Of a DNA stretch of 64,000 nucleotides, positions 46,727-58,880 are shown one piece after another. The notes below the pieces were generated by a model. It searched no databases and was not told the DNA's origin. It saw nothing but the letters and a program-made list of their open reading frames with translations. The position numbers were made by a program, and so were the translations under genes. Each line of letters starts with the position of its first letter. Within the stretch, counting starts at the first letter, position 1. The stretch is taken from assembly GCF_009870125.1 (NCBI RefSeq), contig NC_046681.1, forward strand, positions 7,515,001 to 7,579,000, written 5' to 3'. The stretch comes from Drosophila pseudoobscura (taxonomy: Eukaryota; Arthropoda; Insecta; Diptera; Drosophilidae).

Positions 46727-48941
46727 TGTCGTAGATGTATGCCTTGAGAAACAACAACAATAAAGAAAGAACAGAAACCACGCAGTAGAGTGTTCCGTTA
46801 AGCCTTCGACTCGCATCTCTGCTAAGAGCGACGCAAAAACGAGCAAAAGAGAGCGAAAGACAATCGTCTCAGCAGAGTATGGCGCGGTGCTGTTGCCTTT
46901 GTGAGAGCGAGAGATCATAAAGGAATGGAGGAAGGAGAGCAATGCTTATTGTTATTGGTTACTGCTTGAACGAAGGGAGGCTGCTGCTGATGTTCGGCTC
47001 ATAGAATTTGAGCGAGAGGGAGAGAGAGAGAGACAACACGACGACTCACTGCGTTCGACGCTCAAACAAGAAAAAAAAAGTCTCCCGTTCCTCTCGCCTC
47101 TTATATGCACTCTTCTGTATATGGATCAGTATATTGGATATCAGACTGTTCCTTACACCCTTTTCCCTCTACGAGTATGGCTAGAGCCCGTAACCCCTGA
47201 TGGTCTGGCCTGGTCTGATACCATCTATGGTCTCAGAGTCGTGAGGGTTGTGACTGTCCCAGCCACAGGCTGTTTCCGGGTTAATCCTGAGATTTTTATT
47301 AAATTTTGGTGTCGTTCCCCCAGTCTGGGACGGACTCTCTCCAGTGGGGAGGGAGGCCGGCACAAATTTTGTAATAAACTGCCATCCAGTAATGAAATAC
47401 AATGAGACTTCGGCCCTAGAAGGGGGTTGGTCTGGCGGTTAAGGGTGGGTGGTCCACAGCTCTCTGATGGAAATTACTTGTTATTTCGCTTTGTTGTGGC
47501 CGGCCAGCAGGGGAGCAGGGGAACAGGGGATTGCTGTTTGATGTATTAATTCTGGAAGCCAGAGAGAGAGGGGGACGGGGGAGCCTGCCACTACGACTGG
47601 GAGTATAAATTTCCAGTTGCTGCAAATAATTGTGACGTGAGCAAACTCCAAGGGGCACTTGGCAGACAGATGACGCCCGAGTGTGAAGTGCCACTTGAAT
47701 TGTGAAGAGTTTGAGATGGAGAGTCAGCAGAGGAGGAGGAGCACAAGATGGAGCTGGAGCCGTAACTGGAGTCGTCTACAAATGTTGTTCACCTTTTTAC
47801 ACGTAGAGAGCATCAACGTCAACAACTTTTTAACAAAAGGCGACGAGCATTGAAGACCCTGTCCTGGTGGGAAGGATCAGAATAGAGGGGGGTCGGGGGG
47901 ATGTCCCATCTCCATTTCCAGTGGTTCGTCCTGCCAGACAATGGCTGGCAGAGTTGACTTATTCATGCTCCAGAGCAAGGAGTCCCTCAATGGACATGGA
48001 CACGGACATAGACATAGACACAGGGCCTGCCAGGACTTGCCTTCCGCAGAAATCATCCAGCAACAACGCTGTTTGACATTTCGGCCTGAATTATTTATTC
48101 GTTGCACTTTCTACATTTCTCCTCCTGCCTCCTCCCCCGGCCGAGCCCTCGTCTCTGCTGCTTTCCCAACTTTTTCCGCTCTCAACTGCCGAGGGAATCG
48201 ATGCGAAGTGTAAACTTTTTTTTCCAGTTTAGTTTTTACTACGATTTTGTTGAGATCTCTCTTTCGCTCTCTATCTCTCTGTCTATTGGGGATTTTTTTT
48301 TTTTTGGCGAGGACTCTTTTATTTAATCAACAACTGGCATCGCCAGTGGTCGCTCCCGTGACAATGGGCGTCCCGTCCCCCGCCGCTCCACATGTGGGGG
48401 ACCACCTGTAATCCCCGTGAAAGCTCGTCGCTCCGAAGCCATATTATTCCATGGATTTGTTGCATTTATATGCAATGCCCTGCCGCCGTGATTGGGGGGG
48501 GGGGGGAGAGCATATCCCCACAGGAGGGAGCCAGGGAGCTGGGGAGCCAGGGAGCCGGGCAAGAGTTCTTTATTTCTCTCGATTTCCTGCTGACAAGCGG
48601 AAATCCTTATGGCCCGGCACTTAAGCAAATGCCAAAGGAAATACAAAAAATAACCTTCTTCTATATTAAAATTCGTCCGTTTGTGTGTGTGTGTGTGTGT
48701 GTGTGGATTAGAAATCCATTAAGTGAACTCCATCCAGAGGGAATTCTCTTCGATTTTGAATACGGAATGGATTCTCATAGCTGGAACTCTATCGAAAGCT
48801 TGGCATCGATTAAACGGATGAAAAGGGGAATGGATTTATCAAAAATCATTTCTCTTCCCCCCAATGGCCCTTCTCAAGGGCTAAACTAGTACAGATTAGG
48901 GGCAGTCCCATCTGGAGGCTTGAAAGAATTTGGACAGCGAT
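46727..48941. other. Noncoding stretch with purine-rich block
   Basis: The block 46,790-47,100 is rich in GAGCGAGAG/GAGAGA motifs, typical of GAGA-factor binding in fly regulatory DNA or of LTR-type sequence. A GACGGACATAGACATAG repeat lies at 47,998-48,022, G12 at 48,495-48,508 and (GT)n at 48,681-48,704. A coding-like frame without domain lies at 48,710-48,889 (reads DFEYGMDSHSWNSIESLAS). No gene can be supported. Confidence 0.4.
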
Positions 48942-49387
48942 CTTTGGCCTCGCTTTGCCCTCGCTTTGCTCTCGTTTTGCTCTCGCTTTGGTCTTGCTTT
49001 GGCCTCGCTTTGGTCTCGCTTTGGTCTCGTTTTGGCCTCGCTTTTCTCACGCTTTGGTCTCGCTTAGGTCTCGTTTTGGTCTCGTTTTGCCCTCGCTTTG
49101 CTCTCGCTTTGGTCTCGTTTTGCTCTCGTTTTGCTCTCGTTTTGCCCTCACTTTGCTCTCGTTTTGCTTTCGCTTTGGTCTCGTTTTGCTCTCGCTTTGG
49201 TCTCGTTTTGCTCTCGTTTTGCTCTTGTTTTGGTCTCGCTTTGGTTTCGCTTTGGTCTCGCTTTGGTCTCGCTTTGGTCTCGTTTTGGTCTCGCTTAGGT
49301 CTCGCTTTGGTCTCGTTTTGGTCTCGCTTTGGTCTCGCTTAGGTCTCGTTTTGCTCTCGCTTTGGTGTCGCTTTTGTGTCGCTTTGA
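48942..49387. repeat. 11-bp minisatellite, CTTTGGTCTCG
   Basis: About 40 head-to-tail units of CTTTGGTCTCG with variants CTTTGCTCTCG, TTTTGGTCTCG and CTTAGGTCTCG. Because 11 is not a multiple of three, every frame cycles through the same codons every 33 bases and stays open, which explains long overlapping frames on both strands. On the minus strand they read SETKTRPKRDQ. Variants are intermixed, which suggests slow turnover. Confidence 0.9.
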
Positions 49388-50815
49388 TCCGAAATGTGAG
49401 CAGAGGGGCCCCGAGAAGCCGAAGTAGACCGAAGTGGGAGACCAATTGCAGCTCTTCCTCGTCACAGAAGTCGTCTCCTCATGCAGAACTCACTGTGAAG
49501 GATTGAGAGTCTAGACAGTGTCCACTGATGGCCTCCATGGAGAGACTCATCCGCAGATTAAATGAAAGATTTCCATGAATTTCGTGTGGACAATCCCCAG
49601 CACAAAGGGCATTCAAATCCTCCATTAATTAGTACATTCCCCAATTAAATGCCGCCTCCCATTGGCCACAATCAATCGTGATCCCCGCCGTTTAATCAAA
49701 TTAATACCGCCTGAAAAATCCAAGTCGTGTCGTATATTGTAATATCGAGCGAGAAGTTAATTAGCTGCGGAATAAACTCGACTACGAGCTGGCGACTGGC
49801 GAATCATTCAGGCGAGTCACGTACTTCCAGGCTCTGGAATCCAATTATGATTGATTCTTAATTAGGCAAATTAATGTTTTGGCCAAACCTCAAACTGTTT
49901 ATTTCTTCTTCTGTGGAGTGTGGCTTTAATTTGTTATTCCCTTGGAATGTTTCTCTAATTAAAGCAGGGCTATGGACGGGGGCTGAGGGGGCGTGTCATT
50001 TTCGACTAATCAAACTAATTAGAAATTACTTCCATTTGTCTGTGTGGCGCCCAAGTATTTGCATGTTTTTAGGAATTCAGATGAAAGCCCATGATTCCCC
50101 CTCCCCCTCCTACCCCCCGTGCGTGTGTGTGTGTGTGTAAAAATAATTTATGTATGATGTTTGGTATATCTGCCTCAAACCGCGACGCACTTTCGGTTCC
50201 ATTCATTTGTTTGCAATTAGGGATTAAATAAGATTACGACCATCAATATCAATTATTGGGGCCACACACACACACACATGCCCCGCCGCTGTATTAGTGT
50301 CCATTAGAATTTATGCACAAGAAAGAAAAGCCCGAGACGGGGGGGGAGGGGCGGAGGACACGAAAAAGTCTAACAACAATGGCCCTGCCACTGAAACAAT
50401 ACATTAAATAATGTTAATGTTAATTTAATGAACGGAACGGAATGGAATGGAACGGAATGGATCGGAATGTATATGCATATTCATTAGGCCGTGCCAAAAT
50501 CGCTTGGGTTTTCCGTGTATTTAGTTAATTGCAATCGAGCTCCCTGTCGAAGGGGCTTTCCTTCAAGGGTGGAAAGGGGTGGGAGGGGGGTGGCGGGGTG
50601 CTTACCCACAAACTACGCAAAGCCGATAAGCGGATGAGCAGACGGACAGACGCAGGTGAAGGGCACTCGAGCGAGCACAGTACGGGTATTCGGATACATA
50701 TATGTATTTAAAGCAGTAAAGCTTTGGAGCTGGGGATGGGGTTGGAGTTGGGGTTGGGGCATCCATCACTTGACGAAAATGTTTCATTTGATTTAAATTG
50801 AATTTATGACGACAG
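49388..50815. other. Noncoding stretch, no gene seen
   Basis: Just after the minisatellite a plus-strand tail reads PRSRSRPKWETNCSSSSSQK before a stop near 49,506, with no start of its own. Other content is (GT)n at 50,119-50,138, (CA)n at 50,263-50,277 and GGAACGGAATGGAAT-type repeats at 50,431-50,470. No gene. Confidence 0.4.
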
Positions 50816-51440
50816 ATGGAAATTTTAGAAAATATTATGTTTAATTAAAAACTGAAGCATAAACTAGAGAAAATTAGAAATAAAATATAGAAATAGATAA
50901 AGAAATAGAATATATAATATAGAAATAGAAAATATTTTGTTTAATTAAAACAGAAGCAGAAAATATATAAATAAAATATAAAATATAGAAATACAAAACA
51001 TGGTGTTTAATTCAAAACTAAAGCAGAAAATAGAGAAATATATAATAAAGAAATATATAATATAGAAATATATAATATAAAAATATATATTATAGAAATA
51101 TATAATATAGAAATAGAAAATATTTTTTTTTTAAATTAAAACAGAAGAAGAAAATAGAGAAATATATAATATCAAAATATATATATTATAAAAATATTTA
51201 TTATAAAAATATATAATAAATAAATATTTAATATAGAAATATTGAAATATAATATATAAATTGAAAATATTATTTTTTAATGAAAAACTGAAACAGAAAT
51301 AATATTGAGATATACATATGTATAAATATGAATAGAAATAGAATATGGAGCTAAACACAATAAAATAAATAAATAAGAAATAAATAGATAAAAATATTGT
51401 GTTTAATTAGAAAACGAAACAGAATGATGGTTCGACTAGC
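50816..51440. repeat. AT-rich degenerate array (AAATATAGAAATATATA)
   Basis: About 600 bp of imperfect units such as GAAATATATAATATA. Longer higher-order blocks each contain GTTTAATTAAAAC.GAAGCAGAAAATA, recurring at about 50,840, 50,938, 51,004 and 51,127. Both levels are tandem, so the array grew by duplication of ~70-120 bp blocks. Confidence 0.8.
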
Positions 51441-51541
51441 AAAAAATATTCTATAAAAATGCATTTCATTTTAAAATTGGAGCATATTATATTTCTGTTG
51501 CATATTAGTATTAAATTAGTATCAAATATGGTATTATAATT

Positions 51542-51965
51542 ATGAATAAAGAACTCCTAGACTTCAGTATTCACCAAAACCATAAACCAGAACATTTTGC
51601 GAGTGGAATGTCGTAATTTTTCAGAGATGAATATACCGTGAGAGCCACAGAATAAACCTTCGCCTTGTCCGAAGCTCGTTGGAGCACTTAAGAGACTCTG
51701 CAACCAGCCTAGAAGAGCACCTGACAGAAGACTCCGACTGGAGGACTATCCCAACGCCAGTTCATTTCATTCTCAATCAAATCATCATCATTACAATCGT
51801 CAGAGCTCACATTCATCACAGAAGAGGTCTTCGGCCCACTCATTGGACTCTTTCCACAGTCCCTCAGACCCTCCTCAATCCCTCCCTTTTGTACCTATTG
51901 CTCTTTTTCATCAGAGCTCGGCGAACAGCAAAAAAAAAACCCAATTAAAAAACAAAATACATTAA
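51542..51965 (+). pseudogene. Possible decayed small gene
   Basis: Coding-like sequence appears in order but in broken frames. A 24-residue frame starts at 51,542 (MNKELLDFSIHQNHKPEHF) and stops at 51,616. The same frame continues after the stop with FFRDEYTVRATE to a second stop. After a one-base shift a Ser/His-rich frame runs to 51,965 (reads LEDYPNASSFHSQSNHHHY). AATAAA occurs within. It has no recognised family. Two stops and a shift argue for a pseudogene or chance. Confidence 0.25.
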
Positions 51966-54941
51966 AGATTATTGAGAATAGGTCCTCCCTCTATAATATC
52001 CCTACACTAAAATATTACAGGCACATTTCTAAGGGTTAAATAACGTCTCTGTGCCGTTTTCCTCCAATCGATTTGGCAAGTGCAGGCCTCACCGCCTCAC
52101 CAACCACCACCCTCCACCCTCCACCCCCCCTGTGTGTGGGCGATTCTGTGACATTGAAATATTACATGTGTATGTGTTCGGGGGGAGGGGAGGTGTGGGT
52201 GTATCGATTTTCCTGGGGCATAGGCTGGGAGTTTCCCAAAAAAAAAGTCAAATTTTCTGTGAATGTTTTTGTCACAAATGACTTTTTCGTTTTAATTGAT
52301 TGCCGGCAATAAACCGAACAGGCAGGCGCCCATTGTGAGTGTTTGAGTGTTTGAATGTGTGAGTGCCCCCACCCCCTCCTCCGCCCTGCCTACCCGCAGC
52401 TGTCGCAGAAAGTTTAAATGGAAAGCGTCAACGTCATGCATGGGAAAAGGCGAATGCGGATCCGCTTTGGGCTCTGTTTTATTCTTAGAAATTTCCTACG
52501 CGACAATTTCAACTTTTATTTGCCCAGCCCTAAGCCACCCACCCATCCACCCACACACCACCTCCACCCACCCACCCATCCACCCCCTCTACCCCCCCCC
52601 CCCCCCATAAAATTCTCAATTACATTTATGATTTCTTTCGCTCTTCGGCAAGATTTTTCCGCCGCTGTGCGATACATATACGAGTGTTTCTTTTTTTTTG
52701 GTTTTGGTTTTTATTTTTATGCCACTTTTATTGCATTATTTTGAACGGGGCAGGGCCCCCGCCCCCCGTGGCCCCATTCTATGCATGTGTTTATTTTGGA
52801 ATGTAGGAAATGGAAGGGAAATGGAGCCATTTTTCCGTTCTATTCGGTTCGGTTCGGTTCGGAACGTGACTGAAACGCAATTTGCTGAGCTTAGTTTAAT
52901 TTGCTCGCCTTAAGCCCCCACTCCCCCCCCTCCACCACGGGCGAAATGGTCTGCAATAAAGAATCTGCCATTTCTCCTAGACACCCCACCCCCCCCTGGG
53001 CCGCGATCTCCCGCGCGCTAGGGAAATTATCAATAATACGCATACGCCCCATACGCCCCCCCCTACGACTGTTTGATTTTTAACGCCCGGCCCGCACAGA
53101 GCATTCTCCTAGTCGGGGAGGCCCATTTGTCCCTGATCCTCCCCCCACCCCCCTCTTAATCCCTTTAATGGACTATTAAGCGTTTTTACGGCCACAACAG
53201 ACCGTTGTCCTGGTCTAGGCCTCGTCCTGCGACCGTGCTTTATGGTCCAGCTCGAGTTTACGATAATCTCATCATTTGATGTTGCAGCACGTTCGTCAAT
53301 GCCCCGTTTTATGCTCTACAATATTTGCATTGTGTGTGTGTGTGTGTGTCGAGTCCACTCTGGGGGCCCCGTCTGGGTCTCTCGACTGTCCAGAACTTGT
53401 CGGCAGCCGTGTGTAATAAATTGATTGTGCCAGCAGGGGGGGCGGGGGGTAGCCTTCCCTGCTTTTCTCTTTTGAAATTGATACCCCTAATGGCAGGGTC
53501 TCTGCCTCCCCCCCTTGTGCCCTGATTGACATGTGAATAGGAAAAGACGCAGCCACTTTCTGTTAGCCGCCCAATTAAGAGCGCTTTCTGCCTTTGTGGC
53601 AGGCAAACAAAGCCAAAACACAAAGGACACGGCCAGAGCTGGAGCCCAGGCACGGCCAGTGGACACCGGATGTGGATGTGGATGTGGATGTAGACGTTCA
53701 AGTCCTGGCGCATGGCGTGTCTGTCACGCAGTTTTTTAGACTGACGCCCGCCACAGACAGAGTCCGAGTCCGAGACGGAGACAGGTCTCTTCTGGGTCGT
53801 GGCATCAGCGGCAGGTAGGGGGGCGGGTGACGGGGGGGGGGCGTTTTGTGACTTTGTTGCGTGATTACCCTAATTGATGGGCATTTCCGCTGAACAAATG
53901 AAGCCACTCAATTAACACCTTTCACGAGAATAAAAGCCGCACGTCAGCTCAAGCCCCTGCCCCCACCGAGGTCCCCAAGGCCCCCCCCCCCCCCTGAATC
54001 CCGTTTACAGATGCCGAGAGTTCCTCCTGGTTATTTATTCAACTTTTGTACAAATTAAGTGCCTGCTTTCTGCGCTCTGAAAAAGAATTCCAAATTACAT
54101 GTGTAATTATTTTGGCCAACGATCCATCGTTCCATCGTTCCAGCGTTCCATCTCTGGAAGAGACTGTCCAAAAATTGTTCGCGGCTCGTATTATAATTCC
54201 ATTTGCAATTCTCTTTCATTTTTCCTTTCTAATTTAACGAAATTAGCAAATAAAAAACTTTTTTCCGCAAAATTACACAAAATGTAATTCAAATGCCACG
54301 AGACGGGCCCCCCCCCCCCCTCTCACCGAAATGGCAAAGCGCCCAAAGCGAACCCAAGAGAAAGTGGGCCAAAATGAGTGCAGAGAAGGGGGGTGGGGGG
54401 TGGGCAGGGGAGGGTAGGTCAGCACTCATTTTGTACGAAACTTTCTGAAATTGTATGATAATTTAAATATACAAACAAATTGTGTGGCGCTTTCAATAAA
54501 ACTTTTGGCCATTTCTTGGGCTCTTTGCAGGGTCCTGGGTCCTGCGTCCTGGGTCCTGGGTCCTCCTCTGGTCCCAGTTCGGGCCGAGTTATTAGCCTAT
54601 TAAGTGTGAAAATTTGTGCTGTTTCGTGGTGACAGTCATAGACTGAAATTGTGTTTTTTGCCGTGACTGGCAGACGGAGGCTGCTCCGGGCTCTCGTTCA
54701 AGTGCCTGTCAGGCAGCTTTGATTGATGGAACTGACAATTGCGGCAGCAGCCGTGCAACAATAAGTCACACACACACACACACACTGCCGTATCCACCCC
54801 CCAACACCCCCTAGTCCGTGGCCCGTGTCAATTCCTCAATCTCGATGTACGATGCTGCAATTTTCGAGGCCTGTCAACTTCAAAAACAGAAATGCCACAT
54901 TTGCATGACAGCTCAATTCGTGAAATATTCACCAAAAACAC
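51966..54941. other. Noncoding stretch, homopolymer-rich
   Basis: No gene is supportable. C-rich runs occur near 52,590-52,606, 53,976-53,993 and 54,309-54,320, CCACCCAC repeats at 52,546-52,583, (GT)n at 53,332-53,349, GGATGTGGATGT at 53,668-53,692, GTCCTGGGTCCTG repeats at 54,532-54,563 and (CA)n at 54,767-54,784. Overlapping frames reflect these repeats. Confidence 0.5.
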
Positions 54942-55543
54942 TCACAGAGATACTCCCACACACACACCCACCCACCCACACCCCCACATGTGTATCTGTG
55001 GGGGTGAGTTAGCCGATAAAACGCTACCCTGCGCTCGCATTCTGCAACTGTTGGCTGCAGGGTGTGTCAGGGGTATGCCCACGCAGGGGCCAAGAGGCTG
55101 CCACATGTTGATGAAGCGGCTTGTAGCATAGGCGTTCCCAGAGAAGACGAAATAGTGCCTTCTTTGGTTCAAAACTTTGCCCAATAATCCGCCTTCCCTC
55201 TCCTCTGGTTCGGCATCGCCGAAATCTTCGATAGGAGGCTCTTTTTCCTGCTCTTTCGAGTCCCTGATCGGCGCCCTGCGAAGAGTGAGCTTCTTCTCCT
55301 CATACAAATCCAACGGGTTCCCTTATACAGAACGAGAGGTTAAAGATCTTATATTAAGCTGCCGTTCAAAGCTGGCTCTAATTTTAATGAATTTCAATAT
55401 AAAGCTGCCATAAAAATTTCAGCATTGTGGAGACCTTCTTCTTGCGATCGCTTTTTCTCTGGCTTTTCAACGCAATTTCCAGAGAGACTGAAGCCAACTC
55501 TAAATCCAGGCAGACTGCCAAAAATTTCTATGGCGTTACTCAT
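54942..55543 (-). CDS. Putative small gene of unknown function
   Basis: On the minus strand a frame starts at 55,543 with MSNAIEIFGSLPGFRVGFSL and runs through an acidic/basic stretch EKPEKKRSQEEG. A possible splice from 55,435 to 55,321 joins it in frame to NPLDLYEEKKLTLRRAPIRD and a Glu-rich stretch ending near GGLLGKVLNQRRHYFVFSG. The donor (GTCTCC) is weak; the acceptor (TTCTGTATAAG) is fair. The 3' end is unclear because the frame runs into a CA microsatellite. No domain was recognised. It may be a young gene, a pseudogene or chance. Confidence 0.28.
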
Positions 55544-55549
55544 TTTATT

Positions 55550-56215
55550 TTTTAATTTTTATTTTAATTTTAATTTTTTTTAATATTTATTATTTTTTAA
55601 TATTTATTATTTTTTTAGTATTTATAATTTTTTTAATATTTTTTATTTTGTACTATTTTTTTATTGTTTTTTTAATATTTATTAATTTTTACTATTTTTT
55701 TATAATTTTTTAAATATTTATAATTTTTTATTGTTTATTATTTTTGTATTATTTACTAAATAATTTTTATTGTTTACTAATTTTTTTTTATTATTTACTA
55801 ATTATTTTTTATTATTTACTAATTATTTTTTATTATTTACTAATTAATTGTTTATTATTTGCTATTATTTATTATTTCCCTTTTTTATTGTTTAATTTTT
55901 TTTGTTATTTTTTTTTATTATTTTTTTATTATTTATTATTCTTTTATTATTTATTATTCTTTTATTATTATTATTATTCTTTTATTGTTTAATTTTTTTG
56001 TTTTTTATTATTTTTTTGTTATTTATTGTTCTTTTATTATTTATTATTTTTTTAGTATTTGTTATTCTTTTATTACTTATTTTTTTGTATTATTTTATTA
56101 TTTATTTACTCTTTATTATTTTTGTATTACTTATTATATGTTTATTATTTATTATTTACTATTTATTATTTTATTATTTTATTATTTATTGTATTCCCAA
56201 TTATTTTATTTCCTG
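55550..56215. repeat. AT-rich degenerate array (TTATTTACTAATTATTTTT)
   Basis: About 660 bp of imperfect TTTATTATTT and TTACTAATTATTTTT units. Long plus-strand frames through it read Tyr/Leu/Phe/Ile only and are composition artefacts. It separates two short coding-like stretches, one on each side. Confidence 0.85.
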
Positions 56216-58750
56216 CCAAGTCCTTCGTTTTGGTTATTATATTTAAAATGAATAAGTTCTTTAGCGATGCTTTCAAGAGGAAGCATTTCTTTAGATTTTT
56301 GGGATATTTATTCGAACAGATATTTAAAAACACAAATAAACTACTGTAACTCTTCAGTTTCTATTTCTATCCAATAAATGAATCCATTTTCTATAAACCT
56401 GACTTTATTGCTTTATTTTGTACAATTTTTTCAAAGAGAAATGGTCTATAATTTCCAATTCCTAGACGTGAACTGGTTTGATCTCTTTTCTAGGGTAACT
56501 CCCCGTCGATCCTTCCTTTCTAGTGCAGTATCTTGATTTATTTAGCATTCTGCAGGTGTGCTTGCCAAAAAAAAGCACGTTGCTGTCTTTCATCCTCTGC
56601 CGGGGAGTGTCTATGCGTGGATGTGTGTGTGTGTAGCTGTGTGTGTGTGTGTGTGTGTGGGCCGTTTGTAATAAATATTTGACGCAGAGACTTTTTATGG
56701 CCTTAACAGGAATGAAAACAACGTCAAGCCGCACTTAAAATGGCAAATGGAAATTCTCACCAGTCGAGACCACAATTAATACACCGTAGAGTCGGTTTGC
56801 ATCTGTGTCCGTGTCCGTGTCGGGGTCCGTGTCCGTGTCCGGGTCTCGGTCCGGCAGTGGCATTCGCACTGCGGTTACTGCATCATCATCTCAGAGGCTG
56901 CCCGGCTCTGTCCGGCCCTGCAATTGGAGCTGGCCAATGCAATCAGAAACGATTCGCATCCGCAATATCAGCGATGACCTCAAAATCAACATGGCAGTCC
57001 GGGCTGAGGTCCCTCCGTCCGTTTGTCCGTCCGTCTGGCCGCCGCTCAGCCAACCAATTTATTTGTTGACCCGTGGGCAATGCAGTCAATTTCTGCGACT
57101 GCCCTGTACAGACTCCCTTCCAGCCCAGCCCAGCCCAGAGTCGAGTCGAGTCGAGTCGAGTCCCAATCTGTGCCAGCTGTCCGTCCGGCAGTTTGTCCGT
57201 TTTGCTGGGAATAAACCTTTGAGTCGCAATTTTTACGTTCGACTGCGGAAGACCACAAAATAATGACAGGAAATTATCTCACAGAGCACGATGGTCCCCG
57301 ACCCGGAGGTCCGACTGTGGCTCTTTCTCCGTCTCCGTCTCCGGCTCCGTTCCCGTCCCCGATTGGCCGGCATCCAAAACAATTTCACTCTGTTGTGATT
57401 ACGACTCTTGACTGTGACATCTGCAGTGGCTCATCCCTGCCTGGGACTTCGTTCCGGACTTATTGGATTCCCGTAATCCGATCCCGGGTTAGGCCGAGGC
57501 GGAAGACTAGATATTGCACTTTTCACATGCTCAGTATGGGGGTTTGGGGGGACATACTGGGGGGCCCTGGGTAATTGAAAAATTAAATACACTTCCCGGG
57601 GCCGCGGACCCGGAGGCAGAGTTCGGCCAACAACTTTTTTACACCTGAACTGACGCCCGGAAGAAATCGGCAAAGTTTTATAATATTGTTAACATAAAAA
57701 AAAAAGGAAAATAAGAAAGTGGGAAAGTGGAAAAATGAGCAAGGAGCCAGCACACGTTTTGTAAAAGAGAGTGGAAAAGTTTTGCTTTGTTTCTGGTTTT
57801 GGTTTTGGTTTTTCTTGTGAAAAAGGTTTCCCTCCTTCCCCCCCCCCTGCCTTCTCCTCCCCTTTTTTCATTATTAGCCAATTTGCAAAGTGCGATTAAG
57901 TTTTTGACAAAGCCAAGCCGACATCAAACGAAAACTTTGCGATATTGCACTTACTTCGGAGCGGAGATCAAATATTTCACTTTTTTATGAAGAGAAATAT
58001 ATTTTTCGCCTTTTTTTTTGGTTTGAGCGGTGGAAAAAGTCCCTAAAAGACATGGGATATCCGTCTGGGCCATTACAGAAATTATTATTGGGCTAGAAGA
58101 GTTTTAAATGCCAAAATCTGGGATTCTCCAGGAGAGCCAAACACCGGGATCTGCCTTTATTTTGCCTCCCAACCTGTGGATAGGAAAAACCCCTAAAATT
58201 CAATGTTTTAGAGGCTGATATTGCGATCCAGAGACCCTACGGGGGGCCATGTGTGGCCTGGAACAGCCTTAAAGCTCCTTAGAGATCTACAATTATCTCT
58301 TTTTTTAGGCTAAGGCCCCTTGTTCGTACTTTCAATCAAATGTCCAAGGATACAAGGGTCCAAGGGGTGGCCTCCACCTTCAGCAGAATTTGTATTTAAT
58401 TTTCATAGAATATTTAAAAAAATTGATTCTTTTGGCTTAATTTATGTGGCGGGTCCTATAAAAAATTCACGTATTATCCTCTTGGTGGTATTTCATTTGA
58501 AGCTACTTCCTCGCAATAATTGCTGTCGATGGATTCATTTGAATAATAAATGTCAAGGACAGCGTATCAAACCGTAAAGACTTTCCCCTCTAAAGGAACA
58601 TTTGATCTTAAGATACCATCGATAAGACCTAACCGATGTAACCAGACTTAAACGATATTTAAAAGGCCTAACCGATAGGGGATTATCGATCGGGAGGCGG
58701 GAGCACAGACTCAATAATTGTGACCTTGAAACTATACGCTTTGTACTCTT
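56216..58750. other. Noncoding stretch with one 33-codon frame
   Basis: A plus-strand frame at 56,248-56,349 reads MNKFFSDAFKRKHFFRFLGY and a further 13 residues; it is basic and hydrophobic, with AATAAA nearby, but has no support beyond that. Also present are (GT)n at 56,625-56,659, GTGTCCGTGTCCG repeats at 56,806-56,845, GTCGA repeats at 57,131-57,160 and TTGGTTTTGG at 57,795-57,812. No gene called. Confidence 0.4.
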
Positions 58751-58754
58751 TTTC

Positions 58755-58880
58755 GATATACAGATTATTAATATTTATTATTATTTATTTATTATTTATT
58801 ATTAATACTTTATTTATTATTAATACTTTATTAATTATTTTATTTATATTTATTATATTAATAAATTATTATAAATCTTA
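58755..58880. repeat. AT-rich degenerate array (TTTATTATTAATAC)
   Basis: Imperfect units of TTATTATTTATTTATTATT and TTAATACTTTATT over about 125 bp. It is shorter than the arrays at 50.8 and 55.5 kb. No coding role. Confidence 0.7.

Noticed and set aside
48920..49506. Plus-strand frames of 140-183 codons reading Leu/Ser/Phe/Arg repeats
   Set aside because: All frames are open because the 11-bp unit cycles frames; no sign of selection on one of them.
55744..56251. Tyr/Phe/Leu/Ile-rich plus-strand frames
   Set aside because: Translation of the AT-rich array.
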